Source of the DNA: Bromus sterilis
Lineage: Eukaryota > Streptophyta > Magnoliopsida > Poales > Poaceae
Reading direction: 5' to 3'
Assembly: GCA_950022295.1 (NCBI GenBank)
Contig: OX465595.1
Location: 224,405,770 to 224,469,769 of the forward strand
Length of the DNA stretch: 64,000 bases
Shown: in pieces, positions 12,201-21,114 of the stretch
Position numbering within the stretch: position 1 is the first letter of the stretch
Layout: every line of letters starts with the position of its first letter
Made by a program: the position numbers and the translations under genes
The notes under the pieces: model-generated
The model's database searches: none
Told to the model about the DNA's origin: nothing
The model's input: the letters and a program-made list of their open reading frames with translations, nothing else

Positions 12201-12913
12201 ATCCGTGGGGACACACGGCGGATGTATCGAATGTGGTGGGTAAAGTGTACAACCTCTGCAGAGTGTAAATCTATTCGAGTAGCCAGAGTCCACGGTCATG
12301 GACAGCTAGTGAGGCCACACTTTGTGGGGAATAGATGAGAAAGCCCGGTACCGAGTTTATGGTTCGACGACGATGATGTTGATATTGTTGGAAAAAGGTT
12401 GGTCTTGACTTATCCAAATACATTGTGGGAAATAAAATCTGCCAAGTTTAAAACTTTGCCAACTTAATAATGATCTTGAGTAGATAGAAAATCCCTATAA
12501 AAACTCCACCATATAGCCATCCTATTATTTTTGTATGCAAAACTTTGTTTCTTTCTTTAGGTGGTTTGCGAGTACTTTGTATGTACTCACGGCTTTGTCC
12601 CTGGTTAGTCCATCGGCCAGGCTTGGAGAAGCAGGTATATGACGACGATGCTACAGGCGAATACTAGGACGTGTTATGCTCTGATCTACCCTATGGATTG
12701 TGTCGCCCCTACCTTTGATGCTTTTGCTTTTCCGCTGCTATTTGAGCCCGACGAGGCCATGTAAGACTTTATTGTTGTATGACTTGTATTCGGTATTGTA
12801 TGAATATTGAGACTATGATATCCATGTCGAGTTGTGTGTCATGCGAACTGATCATGGGAGCATGACTGTATACACAACTGGTCGCTCCGGACATATAGTC
12901 CGGGGTGCCCACA
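9211..12913 (+). repeat. Tek1 3' LTR (3703 bp)
   Basis: It starts TGTCACATCC and ends CCCACA, followed by the target duplication CGGAT. It is colinear with the 5' LTR except for about 220 extra bases (about 10181-10395) and scattered substitutions. The TATA box is at 9943-9949. The extra segment is GC-rich and looks like part of the original leader, so the 5' LTR probably lost it. Confidence 0.93.
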
Positions 12914-13225
12914 CGGATGCATTGTGATAGTCGAGATCCCGGTGCTTCTGCAATGCCGACATGGTAAGATGGGCAATGGGGAGCCTACATGTCTCCAGAC
13001 GGTCATCAAAAGGGAGAAATTGGCTGAGGGATCTGACTAGCGACAATGCTTCCGCGGGGGTACGCTGGCCATCGGGAGTGGTAATACGCGGAGTCCCACC
13101 ACTCCGATCAGGGGTACGGCCCATGCTCGGTTCTGGCATTGCCCCTCTTGGAAGCGCTAGATAATGGTGAGAGGGTCCGGCCCCATTGGCGAAATTGTGC
13201 CCGCCCGGGGGTGCCATCCCTTGTG
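12914..13225 (-). pseudogene. Gyp-M gag-like ORF, downstream part
   Basis: The minus strand is open across this piece, and its frame continues exactly from the piece at 17348-17594 when Ath1 and one copy of its target duplication are removed. It is rich in Pro, Gly and Arg with a TPRITTPDGQRTPAEAL-type segment, then a more regular stretch (SLVRSLSQFLPFDDRLE). No catalytic motif is visible. N-terminal regions of Tat-like gag proteins look like this, but I cannot assign it firmly. It continues to the left beyond Tek1 and the window edge. Confidence 0.45.
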
Positions 13226-13230
13226 GGAGC

Positions 13231-14880
13231 TGATACGTCCAAAACGTATCTATAATTTCTGCTTGCTCCATGCCTCTTTTGTGTGATATTTCTATGATAT
13301 TGATGCACTTCCATACACTTTTGATCCTATTTGGACTAACCTATTAACTCAGTGCACCCCAGTGCCAGTTCCTGTTTTCTGCTGTTTTCTATTTCAGTTT
13401 TCCCCCATATTAAAAGTGCTCCAGAAATTTGGGAAAATCCAATAAAAAATCAGCGCTTCCGAATCTTCGGGAATCACCAAGGAGGGGCCAGAGGGGACCA
13501 ACCAGGGCCCAGGCGCCCTCCCGGCGCGCCCTAGGGTGGGGCCGCGCCAGGGGGGCGCCTGGACCCCTGGTGGCCCCACTGGCTGCCCCCTTCGCCCATA
13601 TATTCTCCGTGACGGGAAACTTCCGAGACAAGAACCGTTTTCAACGATCTCTCCTCTGTTTCGCTGCCGCCGCGCTTCCAAGCACGGGAGCACCAGGATA
13701 CCTCTTCCCGGCACCCTGCCGGAGGGAGGAACAACCTCCGGGAGCTTCTCCACCACCATGGATGCTTCCCGGATGAACCGTGAGTAGTCCACCTTGGACC
13801 ATGGGTCTATGATCAGTAGCTATGTGATGTTCTCCTCCCCTCTTTGTTCTTCATGGTTTAGACGTCGTGAGCTGCCCTACATGATCGAGGCACATATGTA
13901 ATCTTTCTTCTATTGCTATGCTGAGTTTGCTGGTATCTGATGGATTATGAGACTATGTTCAGATTGTGTTTGAGTAATATATTTGATTCTCCTCTTTTAT
14001 ATTTATGTTCTTGAGTTATTCTAGCATATTCTCCGTTGTTTTTTATTGCTTTGGCCAAGTAGTAGGTAGTGACTCCAAGAGGGAGCGTTATGCATGATTG
14101 TGGGTTCATGCCCCCCGATGACTAGCTGGAGTGACAGAAACATGAGTCTAGGGGATGTGTTGTTGCCACAAGGGAGAAAACAACGGTTCTTGTACTTGCG
14201 GGTGCAAGGATTGTTTACTTTACGCAAAGTTCTTTAATGCAGTTGTCTGTTGCTTTGAGTTTACACTTTGGGTGGGATTCACAACTTAATACCAGCGAGA
14301 TGTTCTGGATAGATATCTCAAGGTGGATGATTAGAAGGTAGATGCAGATGGATTTAGGTCTACTTGTCTTGGCGTACCGCCCAAGCTTTTGAGCCTCTTC
14401 CTTTCTTTATAGCATAGTTAGCACTGGTTTGCGCACATAATCCTGTCAATTTCCCAGCTGTAATTTGTTTACCTCGCATGGCTATTTTATCGTCTTTTGG
14501 GAGAGAGACATCACTAGTGAACATCATGGATCCCGGTCCATATTTCCAATACTGTTTACACCCACTATTTATTTTCTGCTTTATTTACTTTTCCGTTGCT
14601 ATCACTATCATTATTATCCTGTACGTTTTATCCTTTGTAAACAACAAGGCCGGAGGGATTGACAACATCTCTGAACTCGTTGGAAGAAAAGTTATCTGTT
14701 GTGTGTGTGCAGGTCCACGTCAACCACCTAATTACTGGCGTCGTTGTCACCTTCCTGTCGTTGTTGGAGTCGTACCGGAGACAAACATTGGTATCTTCAC
14801 CGAGGGAAATTTTCTGCTATCTACATCTCAACCTTCCACTTTGGATAACCAACGAGGGGCGAGCACTTCTCGCGACATCA
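13231..14880 (+). repeat. Ath1 5' LTR (1650 bp)
   Basis: TGATACGTCC to GCGACATCA. It is colinear with the Ath2 5' LTR (26871-28537) and, from 13728 on, with the Ath1 3' LTR. The region 13500-13790 is GC-rich leader-type sequence; the rest is AT-rich with no gene. Confidence 0.9.
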
Positions 14881-14890
14881 AAGCAATTTC

Positions 14891-14908
14891 TGGCGCCGTT
14901 GCCGGGGA
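14891..14908 (+). other. Ath1 primer binding site (Athila type, tRNA-Asp)
   Basis: TGGCGCCGTTGCCGGGGA, ten bases after the LTR end. This is the characteristic Athila-lineage primer sequence, complementary to the tRNA-Asp 3' end. The identical sequence is at 28550-28567 in Ath2. Confidence 0.88.
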
Positions 14909-15061
14909 CTCCACTCTTCAAGATAGGGGAGTTGCACACTACCTTTTATCTTTTCTTTTTAGTCTTGTTAGTTTACCTTTCAGTTTTTGCTTTAGTATCC
15001 TTTATCAGAAATAAAAAAAATAGCTACCTTTCTTTTTGTTATCCTTTCTGTTTAGTCAAGC

Positions 15062-15973
15062 ATGTTAGGATTTGGAGCCTTGAGGGAATCAGAGGTCCTA
15101 GATTTCCATCAAAGAGATGGAGAAAATATGAAGAAGGCTTGGGACAGAATTTCTGATGCACATAGGAGAATTATGCCTTGGATACCTATAAAAATTGTGC
15201 TTAGAAATTTTTACCATGGTATTTTTAGATGGTGCAAACACTCTCTTGATATTATAGCCGAAGGAGATTTCTTAGATTTTGATGAAGCTAGATCTCTTGA
15301 AATTATACATGGTCTATCTAGTTACTTTGTTTATGATCATAGTTTTGATACTGTTATAGATAGACTTGCTACTATTGAAAAGAGATTGGATGCTCTAGAC
15401 TTGAGAGAAGTAAAGAAACCAAAGCCAAATAAGAAAGATGTTTATGAGTTAGATGGTGACTGGGAACCCTTTTTTAGAATTAGCATGTCTAATCAAGACT
15501 TCCTTGCTTTTTGTGACATTGGATCCATGGTTTCTACTATGCCAAAAGTTGTTTATGATCCTTTAAAATTTAACATGGACAAATTGTCATCCTATCATGA
15601 ACATGCTAATGGAGATATTTATGAGATCCAGGGAAGAATAAAAGATGTACCAGTTACATTCCATAAAAGGATTGCAATGGTTGATTTCTTCGTCATGAAG
15701 CCGAACCGAGGAAACATAGTGCTTGGAAGGGATTGCCTCCGAGACGTAAAGGGCTTCATTGATATAGGTAAGGGACAAATACGCCTATGCGGCAAGGCAA
15801 AAGGTATATACCCCTTTCCTAAAAGAAACAAGGATGAACTTGTTGATGAACCATTTGAAGCGATTTACAACTCCGATTATTATGATTGTTTAGTTTGTTT
15901 CTGTAACTATCTTGAGTTTTCATGTTTATCTTGTTTAGAGAGTTTGCCTATTGCACTGAGTTTTGTGTCTTGA
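15062..15973 (+). CDS. Ath1 single ORF: gag C-terminal domain fused to protease-like domain, intact
   Basis: 303 codons with no internal stop. Residues 1-120 match the second half of the Athila gag core: an AWDRISDAHRRI segment, then a VLRNFYHG segment, then an alanine/glycine-type helix region, as in Ath2 gag. After a lysine-rich linker (REVKKPKPNKK) residues about 150-260 resemble the Athila aspartic protease: FCDIGSMVSTMPKVVYD at the active site, then NIVLGRDCL in place of the usual IILGRPFL. The active-site triad region is D-I-G-S, not the common D-S/L-G-A, so activity is uncertain. The ORF lacks the N-terminal half of gag. Start chosen at the first ATG after the primer site with this frame. 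Codon use is AT-rich. Staying open while neighbours decay suggests youth or selection in trans-mobilised copies. Confidence 0.7.
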   Translation: MLGFGALRESEVLDFHQRDGENMKKAWDRISDAHRRIMPWIPIKIVLRNFYHGIFRWCKHSLDIIAEGDFLDFDEARSLEIIHGLSSYFVYDHSFDTVIDRLATIEKRLDALDLREVKKPKPNKKDVYELDGDWEPFFRISMSNQDFLAFCDIGSMVSTMPKVVYDPLKFNMDKLSSYHEHANGDIYEIQGRIKDVPVTFHKRIAMVDFFVMKPNRGNIVLGRDCLRDVKGFIDIGKGQIRLCGKAKGIYPFPKRNKDELVDEPFEAIYNSDYYDCLVCFCNYLEFSCLSCLESLPIALSFVS

Positions 15974-16198
15974 CTTGAAGTAGGTAATTGAGGTTACTAT
16001 TCAATTGTAGTAGTAACTTGCAATAGTTTTGAGGTGTTGCTTTGAGTAATGTTTGGAGTTTTGGTGTCAAGATCTTTAGCCTATTAGTGATAGATGTCGT
16101 ATTTCGGGCAATCCGTGTTTATATTCAAAACTTACAAAATTAGTTGAGAACTTTAGCTACTAGATGGATCAGTACTCTTTGGAGGGATCGAATATTAG
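15974..16198 (+). other. Ath1 3' untranslated region
   Basis: AT-rich non-coding sequence closely matching 31860-32090 of Ath2 up to the common GAATATTAG. It then jumps straight into the middle of the 3' LTR. The usual polypurine tract and LTR start are missing, which points to an internal deletion. Confidence 0.75.
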
Positions 16199-17347
16199 GA
16201 ACAACCTCCGAGAACTTCTCCACCACCATGGATGCTTCCCGGATGAACCATGAGTAGTACACCTTGGACCATGGGTCTATGATCAGTAGCTATGTGATGT
16301 TCTCCTCCCCTCTTTGTTCTTCATGGTTTAGACCTCGTGAGCTTCCCTACATGATCGAGGCACATATGTAATCTTTCTGCTATTGCTATGCTGAGTTTGC
16401 TGGGGTCTGATGGATTATGAGACTATGTTCAGATTGTTGAGTAATATATTTGATTCTCCTCTTTTATATTTATGTTCTTGAGTAATTCTAGCATGTTCTC
16501 CGTTGTTGTTTATTGCTTTGGCCAAGTAGTAGGTAGTGACTCTAAGAGGGAGCGTTATGCATGATTGTGGGTTTATGCCCCCCGATGACTAGCTTGAGTG
16601 ACAGAAACATGAGTCTAGGGGATGTGATGTTGCCACAAGGGAGAAAACAACGGTGCTTGTACTTGCGGGTGCAAGGATTGTTTACTTTACGCAAAGTTCT
16701 TTAATGAAGTTGTCTGTTTCTTTGATTTTACACTTTGGGTGGGATTCGCAACTTAATACCAGCGAGGTGTTCTGGATAGATATCTCAAGGTGGATGATTA
16801 GTAGGTAGATGCAGATGGATTTCGGTCTACTTTTCTTGGCGTACCGCCCAAGCTTTTGAGCCTCTTCCTTTCTTTATAGCATAGTTAGCATTGGTTTGCG
16901 CACATAATCCTGTCAATTGCCCGACTGTAATTTGTTTACCTCGCATGGCTATTTTATCGTCTTTTGGGAGAGAGACATCACTAGTGAACATCATGGATCC
17001 CGGTCCATATTTCCAATACTGTTTACACCCACTATTTATTTTTTGCTTTATTTACTTTTCCGTTTCTATCACTATAATTATTATCTCGTGTGTTTTATCC
17101 TTTGTAAACAACAAGGCCGGAGGGATTGACAACCTCTCTGAACTCGTTGGGAGCAAAGTTATCTGTTGTGTGTGTGCAGGTCCACGTCAACCGCCTAATT
17201 ACTAGCGTCGTTGTCACCTTCCTGTCGTTGTTGGAGTCCTACCGGAGACAAACCTTGGTATCTTCACCGAGGGAAATTTGTGGTTGTCTACATCTCAACC
17301 TTCCACTTTGGGTAACCAACGAGGGGCGAGCACTTCTCGCGACATCA
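16199..17347 (+). repeat. Ath1 3' LTR, 5'-truncated
   Basis: It begins GGAACAACCTCCGAG, corresponding to about 13727 of the 5' LTR, and ends CGCGACATCA like the 5' LTR. The promoter part (U3) is absent. Within the shared part the two LTRs differ by scattered substitutions. Confidence 0.88.
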
Positions 17348-17594
17348 GCAGCTCGTCGGGACGGGCCGCACGCTTCTCGGCAGCAATCTGGGCGTGCCTC
17401 TCCTCCTCGTGGTGGCGCCTGGACGAATCTTCTCCTGAAAGAGGGGGTGATGTGAGGTCGTGTGCCCCGCAATGCCCACCAACACGCTCCGGGCGTGGAG
17501 GGTCGCCGGCATGGCGGCCTCCCTCGGAGGCGGTCTCACCTCCCTGCCGGCCACATGGCGAGTGGTAGCTCCGGGCTCGACGATGAGAGAGCAT
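17348..17594 (-). pseudogene. Gyp-M gag-like ORF, upstream part
   Basis: It opens with an ATG at 17594, preceded in frame by TAG, about 140 bases downstream of the candidate primer site on the minus strand. The product is Arg-, His- and Glu-rich (for example HHEEERHAQIAAEKRAARPD). The ORF was cut by Ath1 at 17348. Its frame matches the downstream piece at 13225. No known domain is recognised; by position it should be the first ORF (gag) of Gyp-M. Confidence 0.45.
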
Positions 17595-17730
17595 ATACTA
17601 GGTGGAGAGCCCTCAGTTGATGTCGCATTGAGGATGAGCCCGGGTGTGATGTTGAGCCAGCATCGCGAGGATGGTTCGGTGATGAAGTGGATGCAGTGGC
17701 GACGAAGAAATCTAGATGACGTGCCTGCGC

Positions 17731-17750
17731 TCCCTCCTTCTAGCGCCCGA
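17731..17750 (-). other. Gyp-M candidate primer binding site
   Basis: On the minus strand TCGGGCGCTAGAAGGAGGGA directly follows the LTR end CTACGACA. GGCGCTAGAAGG-type sequences are used as primer sites by several grass Gypsy elements; the exact tRNA is not certain. Confidence 0.5.
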
Positions 17751-18386
17751 TGTCGTAGGTACGATCCCACTGGTATGATGATTCTGATACACGCACCCAA
17801 AACACGGTGGAAATTGCCGTCGGTAGAGACGCGCTGGGATTTACAAACGCAGAGAGCTATTTTCGGCAGGAAATACCAACTCTCCGCGCGATGATATATA
17901 TATATTGGGGGTCAAATCATTTTTCCCGTAGCTAGGGCCTCCCTTTTATAGGTTAAGGGGGTCACCACAAGGGCTACGTGGATCTTGAGTGTAGACTACG
18001 CTTGAGGTGCTTTCTTCTTTTGCTGGGGGCGACGGGTGCCTCCGTATGGTTTCTTCCCGGAAGGATACGCGGCGAGGGTCACCGCCCCTGTTGGGATGTC
18101 ACGCAGGCCTTTGGCACGTATGAGGATCGAAGGGAATGGACGGCACCGATGCAGTCGCTGTCCTCCAGACCAAGGGGGCAGCGCATTTAATGCGACTTGG
18201 AATGTTCTACATGTGGTGGGGCCACGCCTGACTCCGCACAGCTTAAGGAAGTCGGTGGCCAGATTTCCTCTGAAACGTGCCATAGGAGGCCCTTTCCGGT
18301 TGAGTCTTGGACGCTTGGCGTGTGATCCTTTCCGGGCGTGCGGTGAAGCTTTCCGGCTTGATGAAGTGAACTCCTGTTCTCCGGCA
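17751..18386 (-). repeat. Gyp-M LTR (about 636 bp; 5' LTR on the minus strand)
   Basis: Boundaries inferred from TG/CA ends (minus strand TGCCGGAG to CTACGACA), the adjacent primer-like site, and resumption of Athila LTR sequence at 18387. A CCTATAAAAGGGAGG TATA region lies on the minus strand around 17940-17955. A TA microsatellite lies at 17894-17906. Confidence 0.6.
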
Positions 18387-19349
18387 TTTTGTTATGCTGT
18401 GTTTGTTGGGATCCGTTTGATTATGAGATTATGTTCAGTTTGTGATGAGTAATATATTGGGTTTATCTTTATATTTTACTTCTTGAGTGTTCTTGCATGT
18501 TCCCCGTTACGTTTGATGGTTTTGCCAAGTAGTAGATTGTAACTCCAAGAGGGAGCTTTATGCATGATTGTGGGTTCATTCCCCCCGATGTCTAGCTTGA
18601 GTGACAGAAACATGAGAGTAGGGGATGTGAAGTTTCCACCAGAGAGAAAATAGTGGTTCTTGTAATTGCGGTTACAAGGATTTCTTACATTATGCATAGA
18701 GTATTAAGGCATTCGTCCGTTGCTTTGAGCATGCAGTTTGGCAGGGGTTCGTTACTTAATTCCAGGGAGATGTTTTGGATAGATATCTCAACGTGGATGA
18801 TTAGTGAGTAGATGTAAATGGATAAACGGTCTAAATGTTTTGGAGTAATGCCCACATGATTGAGCCTCTAGCTTTCTTGTAGCATAATTAGCATTGAAGT
18901 GTGTTTATAATTTTGTCAATTGTCTAGATTTAATTTTTCACCCAGCATAGTTGTTTTCTTCTTTAGGGAGAGAGACAACACTGGTGAAAATCATGGGACC
19001 CCGGTCCATATTTCCATCATAGTTTACACCGTTCCAATTTACTGCTTTAATTTTATTTCCATTGCAATCACCACTACTATTTCCACCCTTGTGTTTTGAC
19101 CCTTCGTAAACAACAAGACACGAGAGATTGACAACCTCTCCGACTCGTTCGGAGCAATGTTATTTGCGTTTGTGTGCAGGACAACGTAAACTTAGCCAGC
19201 AACGAATCTCTGGCACCATTTTCACATTCTTGTTGCACTTGGAGTCCTACTGGAGACAAACCGTGGTAGCTTCATCGAGGGAAATTTTCTGATGTCTAAA
19301 TATTAAACTTGCACTTGGGTTTGCCAACGAGAAGCTCTAACCAGTGCCA
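18387..19349 (+). repeat. old, diverged Athila-type LTR fragment (right part of an LTR)
   Basis: Colinear with about 13910-14880 of Ath1 (for example the GAGGGAGC-TTTATGCATGATTGTGGG stretch and the final CATCGAGGGAAATTTTCTG block) but much more diverged. No primer site follows, so it is the end of a 3' LTR or a solo LTR. Its left part lies beyond the Gyp-M insertion and outside the window. Confidence 0.8.
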
Positions 19350-19633
19350 TCTGCAGCCATATAGGCCCTTGATGCCTTGTCCGCGGTCTTAGAGGCGGGT
19401 TCCGCCGCTTTCTTCGCCGCTTCAGTCAAGCGAGCTGCTTCTTCCGCCCCGTTCATGGCCGTCTAAGCCTAGACATCCTCCTTTGCCGTGGCAATCTGCG
19501 ACTGTAAAGTCGGGAAGGCCCCGATGAGAAAGAACACGATTGTGATCTCCTCCGCCTGTGAGATGGTGGTTGTCCATTCAAATATCATTGGTGGTGAGGA
19601 GGGAGCACTTGGCGACCTTGATAGAGAGTCCAT
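19343..19633 (-). pseudogene. Ala/Ser-rich gene-like ORF remnant, cut by the Athila LTR
   Basis: On the minus strand an ATG at 19633 opens a frame with SPSAPSSPP, then IATAKEDV, two close in-frame TAG codons, then an alanine-rich helical stretch (EEAARLTEAAKKAAEPASK) reaching the LTR junction. Both TAG codons sit where CAG would fit. Composition suggests a helical, possibly coiled-coil protein. I recognise no family. The frame is lost at the LTR boundary, so the gene was broken by that insertion or deletion. Confidence 0.35.
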
Positions 19634-19708
19634 GGCTGCGATGGGAAGAAGGAAGAATAGGGATTTCGGAGCGGTGAGGGGAGGAGGGGTTTGACAAGAA
19701 AATGTCAA

Positions 19709-20104
19709 ACACCCTGTCTCACAGTGAGCTAGAAATAGTCCTGCTGAGCGGCGCTAGTGCGTGCTCCTGGAACAAGGTCGTCTAGTCAAATCTGCTCAGA
19801 CGCCACGCCTATCTCATCTAATCATCGCACAACTAGTTGTGTGTGGACAGTCCCGAGGCTAGCTAGTAGCTAGACGCGTTCGCCCTGATCCATGACCGGT
19901 TAAATCTTTCCGAAAAAAATATTTTTAATATTTTGCGATAAAATCTGCAATGGCTGAGGGAAAATCATGCGAATAATGCTAAAATTTTAATACAGGTTCC
20001 CCTCTACATACTTCAGCGGCATGATACACTAGAGTTCTTCGTTAACTAAAAAAAATAAAAAATAAAATTCAACTTAAACTAGAGAGGTCTGGCGCCTGGA
20101 GGCG
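19709..20104. other. unassigned spacer
   Basis: Mixed-composition sequence with an A/T-rich run near 19905-19940 and 20045-20075. No ORF, repeat or element end could be supported. Confidence 0.4.
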
Positions 20105-20144
20105 ATGGTCGACGACGGCCTAGGAAGAAGGCGGTTAAGCAGAC

Positions 20145-20812
20145 TCAAGATTTGCAAGTTGCTGGGATGGACAACCACGCGGCCTTGTAGAGGGTGTAGG
20201 CGAGCCAATACGTGTTTAGTTCCTTGGCAAGGCGATCAACGACGACGCCCTCTAAAATGCACACTAGCTCTTCCTTCGCGTTGTCCAGCTCGATCTCAGC
20301 GTCGTAGAGCATCTTGGATGACTGATAGATGTGTTCTTCGAGGTAGCGGCTCTCACCAAGCCCTTGTCATCAGCTTCATTTCGGCGCGGCCTCTTCACAC
20401 GGTGCGACAGCTCCACAGCACGCAGAGGAATCGAGTTGTTGTCGCGTCCGCCACATCCTCCACCTCCCAAAAGGCTCGACAGCTCGTCGAGAGGTGGAGG
20501 GATTTGGCTGTCGTCCTCCTCTATGCCTCCACCGCATCCTCCACCTGCCACAAGGCTCGACGGATCGTCGACGGGCAAAGATATTTGTCTGCCCGTCCGC
20601 TATGCCTCAGCTGCTTCCTCCACCTCCCACGACACTCGACGGTTCGTCGACGGGCAGAGGGATCAAGCTACTTTTGTTCGCTTTGCCCCCGCCACATCCT
20701 CCACCTCCCAGAGCGACGTCTCGACGACAGGCAGAGTGGTCGAGATGTCGTCGTCAGCTTTGCCTCCATCTCATCCTCCACCTCCCCCTTCTCCCGACAT
20801 GGATGTAGGCTA
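20145..20812 (-). pseudogene. decayed gene-like sequence with Gly/Pro/Asp-rich repeats and a helical C-terminus
   Basis: Reading the minus strand from 20812, successive tandem units give Leu-Pro-Val-Asp-Asp and Gly-Gly-Gly-rich blocks (for example PVDDPSSLVAGGGCGGG). A basic stretch VKRPRRNE, nuclear-signal-like, follows. After a frame change near 20330 a good helical stretch appears (YDAEIELDNAKEELVCILEG) ending at a stop at 20145-20147. At least one frameshift and several stops break it. No named domain. The plus-strand frame over the same DNA is lower in protein-like character and is not preferred. Confidence 0.35.
20449..20790. repeat. minisatellite of about 78-81 bp, about 4.5 units
   Basis: The core CATCCTCCACCTCC recurs near 20454, 20535, 20613, 20694 and 20772, followed each time by a GACGGTTCGTCGACGGGCA-like stretch. 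Spacings of 81, 78, 81 and 78 are all multiples of three, as expected for repeats that arose inside coding sequence. Confidence 0.7.
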
Positions 20813-20905
20813 GAGAGGACTAGAAATACGGCAGGAATCTATGGCCGGAGGAAAAAAGGAGGTGGTGAAGGGGGAGGGGGAGGGAGTGGGGCCTACGGGG
20901 TGTAG

Positions 20906-21114
20906 GATATTTTCCTGGACAGGAACCCTATAAGGCAACAACCAAGTTACATATGGGGTGGGCGGGCTGTGGGATAGTGTTTACTAAGCACTCGTATCCA
21001 AATTTCTCAACCGTTTGCTTTGGAGTACATAATCGTATAACGGGATGGAAAAGCATACGTATGCAGGAATATAATCGTTCGCGTTGTAAGGGCTGGTGAG
21101 TATAAACCTTAAAT
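20906..21114. other. short spacer before the tandem array
   Basis: No ORF, repeat or element end seen. Confidence 0.4.

Larger units (their letters stand above)
11..12913 (+). mobile_element. Tek1: Ty3/Gypsy LTR retrotransposon, Tekay-type chromovirus, nearly full length but decayed
   Basis: Two long direct repeats (11-3499 and 9211-12913) start TGTCA and end CCCACA, and are flanked by a perfect 5-base target duplication CGGAT (6-10 and 12914-12918). Between them lie, in order, an initiator-Met tRNA primer site, an extra ORF, gag with a CCHC knuckle, protease, reverse transcriptase, RNase H, integrase and a chromodomain-like tail, then a polypurine tract. That order and the chromodomain-like tail are those of plant chromoviruses, and long LTRs with this primer fit the Tekay/Del branch. 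Every coding block carries stops or frameshifts, so it cannot move by itself. It sits inside the minus-strand element Gyp-M. Confidence 0.92.
13231..17347 (+). mobile_element. Ath1: compact non-autonomous Athila-lineage retrotransposon
   Basis: The 5' LTR (13231-14880) starts TGATACGTCC, as in Triticeae Sabrina/WHAM-like elements. It is followed by the Athila-type primer site, one ORF (15062-15973), a short non-coding 3' region and a 3' LTR lacking its first 500 or so bases (16199-17347). The flanking 5-mers GGAGC (13226-13230) and GCAGC (17348-17352) differ at one base, as expected for an aged duplication. There is no reverse transcriptase or integrase, so movement needed enzymes from another element. 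Confidence 0.85.
1..18386 (-). mobile_element. Gyp-M: minus-strand Gypsy-type element, split by Tek1 and Ath1, runs off the left edge
   Basis: Its own sequence is 1-10, 12914-13230 and 17348-18386. At its right end is an LTR of about 636 bp (17751-18386) that on the minus strand reads TGCCGGAG to CTACGACA, followed by a candidate primer site and then an ORF (17594 downward). Tek1 (duplication CGGAT) and Ath1 (duplication GGAGC/GCAGC) are inserted in the ORF. The host duplication on the right is probably TTTTG (18387-18391). The class (Tat-like) is a guess from the layout and a gag-like, arginine-rich N-terminus. The other LTR is outside the window. Confidence 0.6.

Noticed and set aside
13394..13792. 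GC-rich ORFs on both strands in the Ath1 LTR (and 27035-27442 in Ath2)
   Set aside because: Low-complexity Pro/Gly/Arg frames over the LTR leader; not conserved between the two LTR copies in frame.
20105..20905. 266-codon plus-strand ORF
   Set aside because: It is Arg/Ser/His/Cys-rich and follows the minisatellite; the minus strand of the same DNA looks more protein-like. Treated as a shadow.
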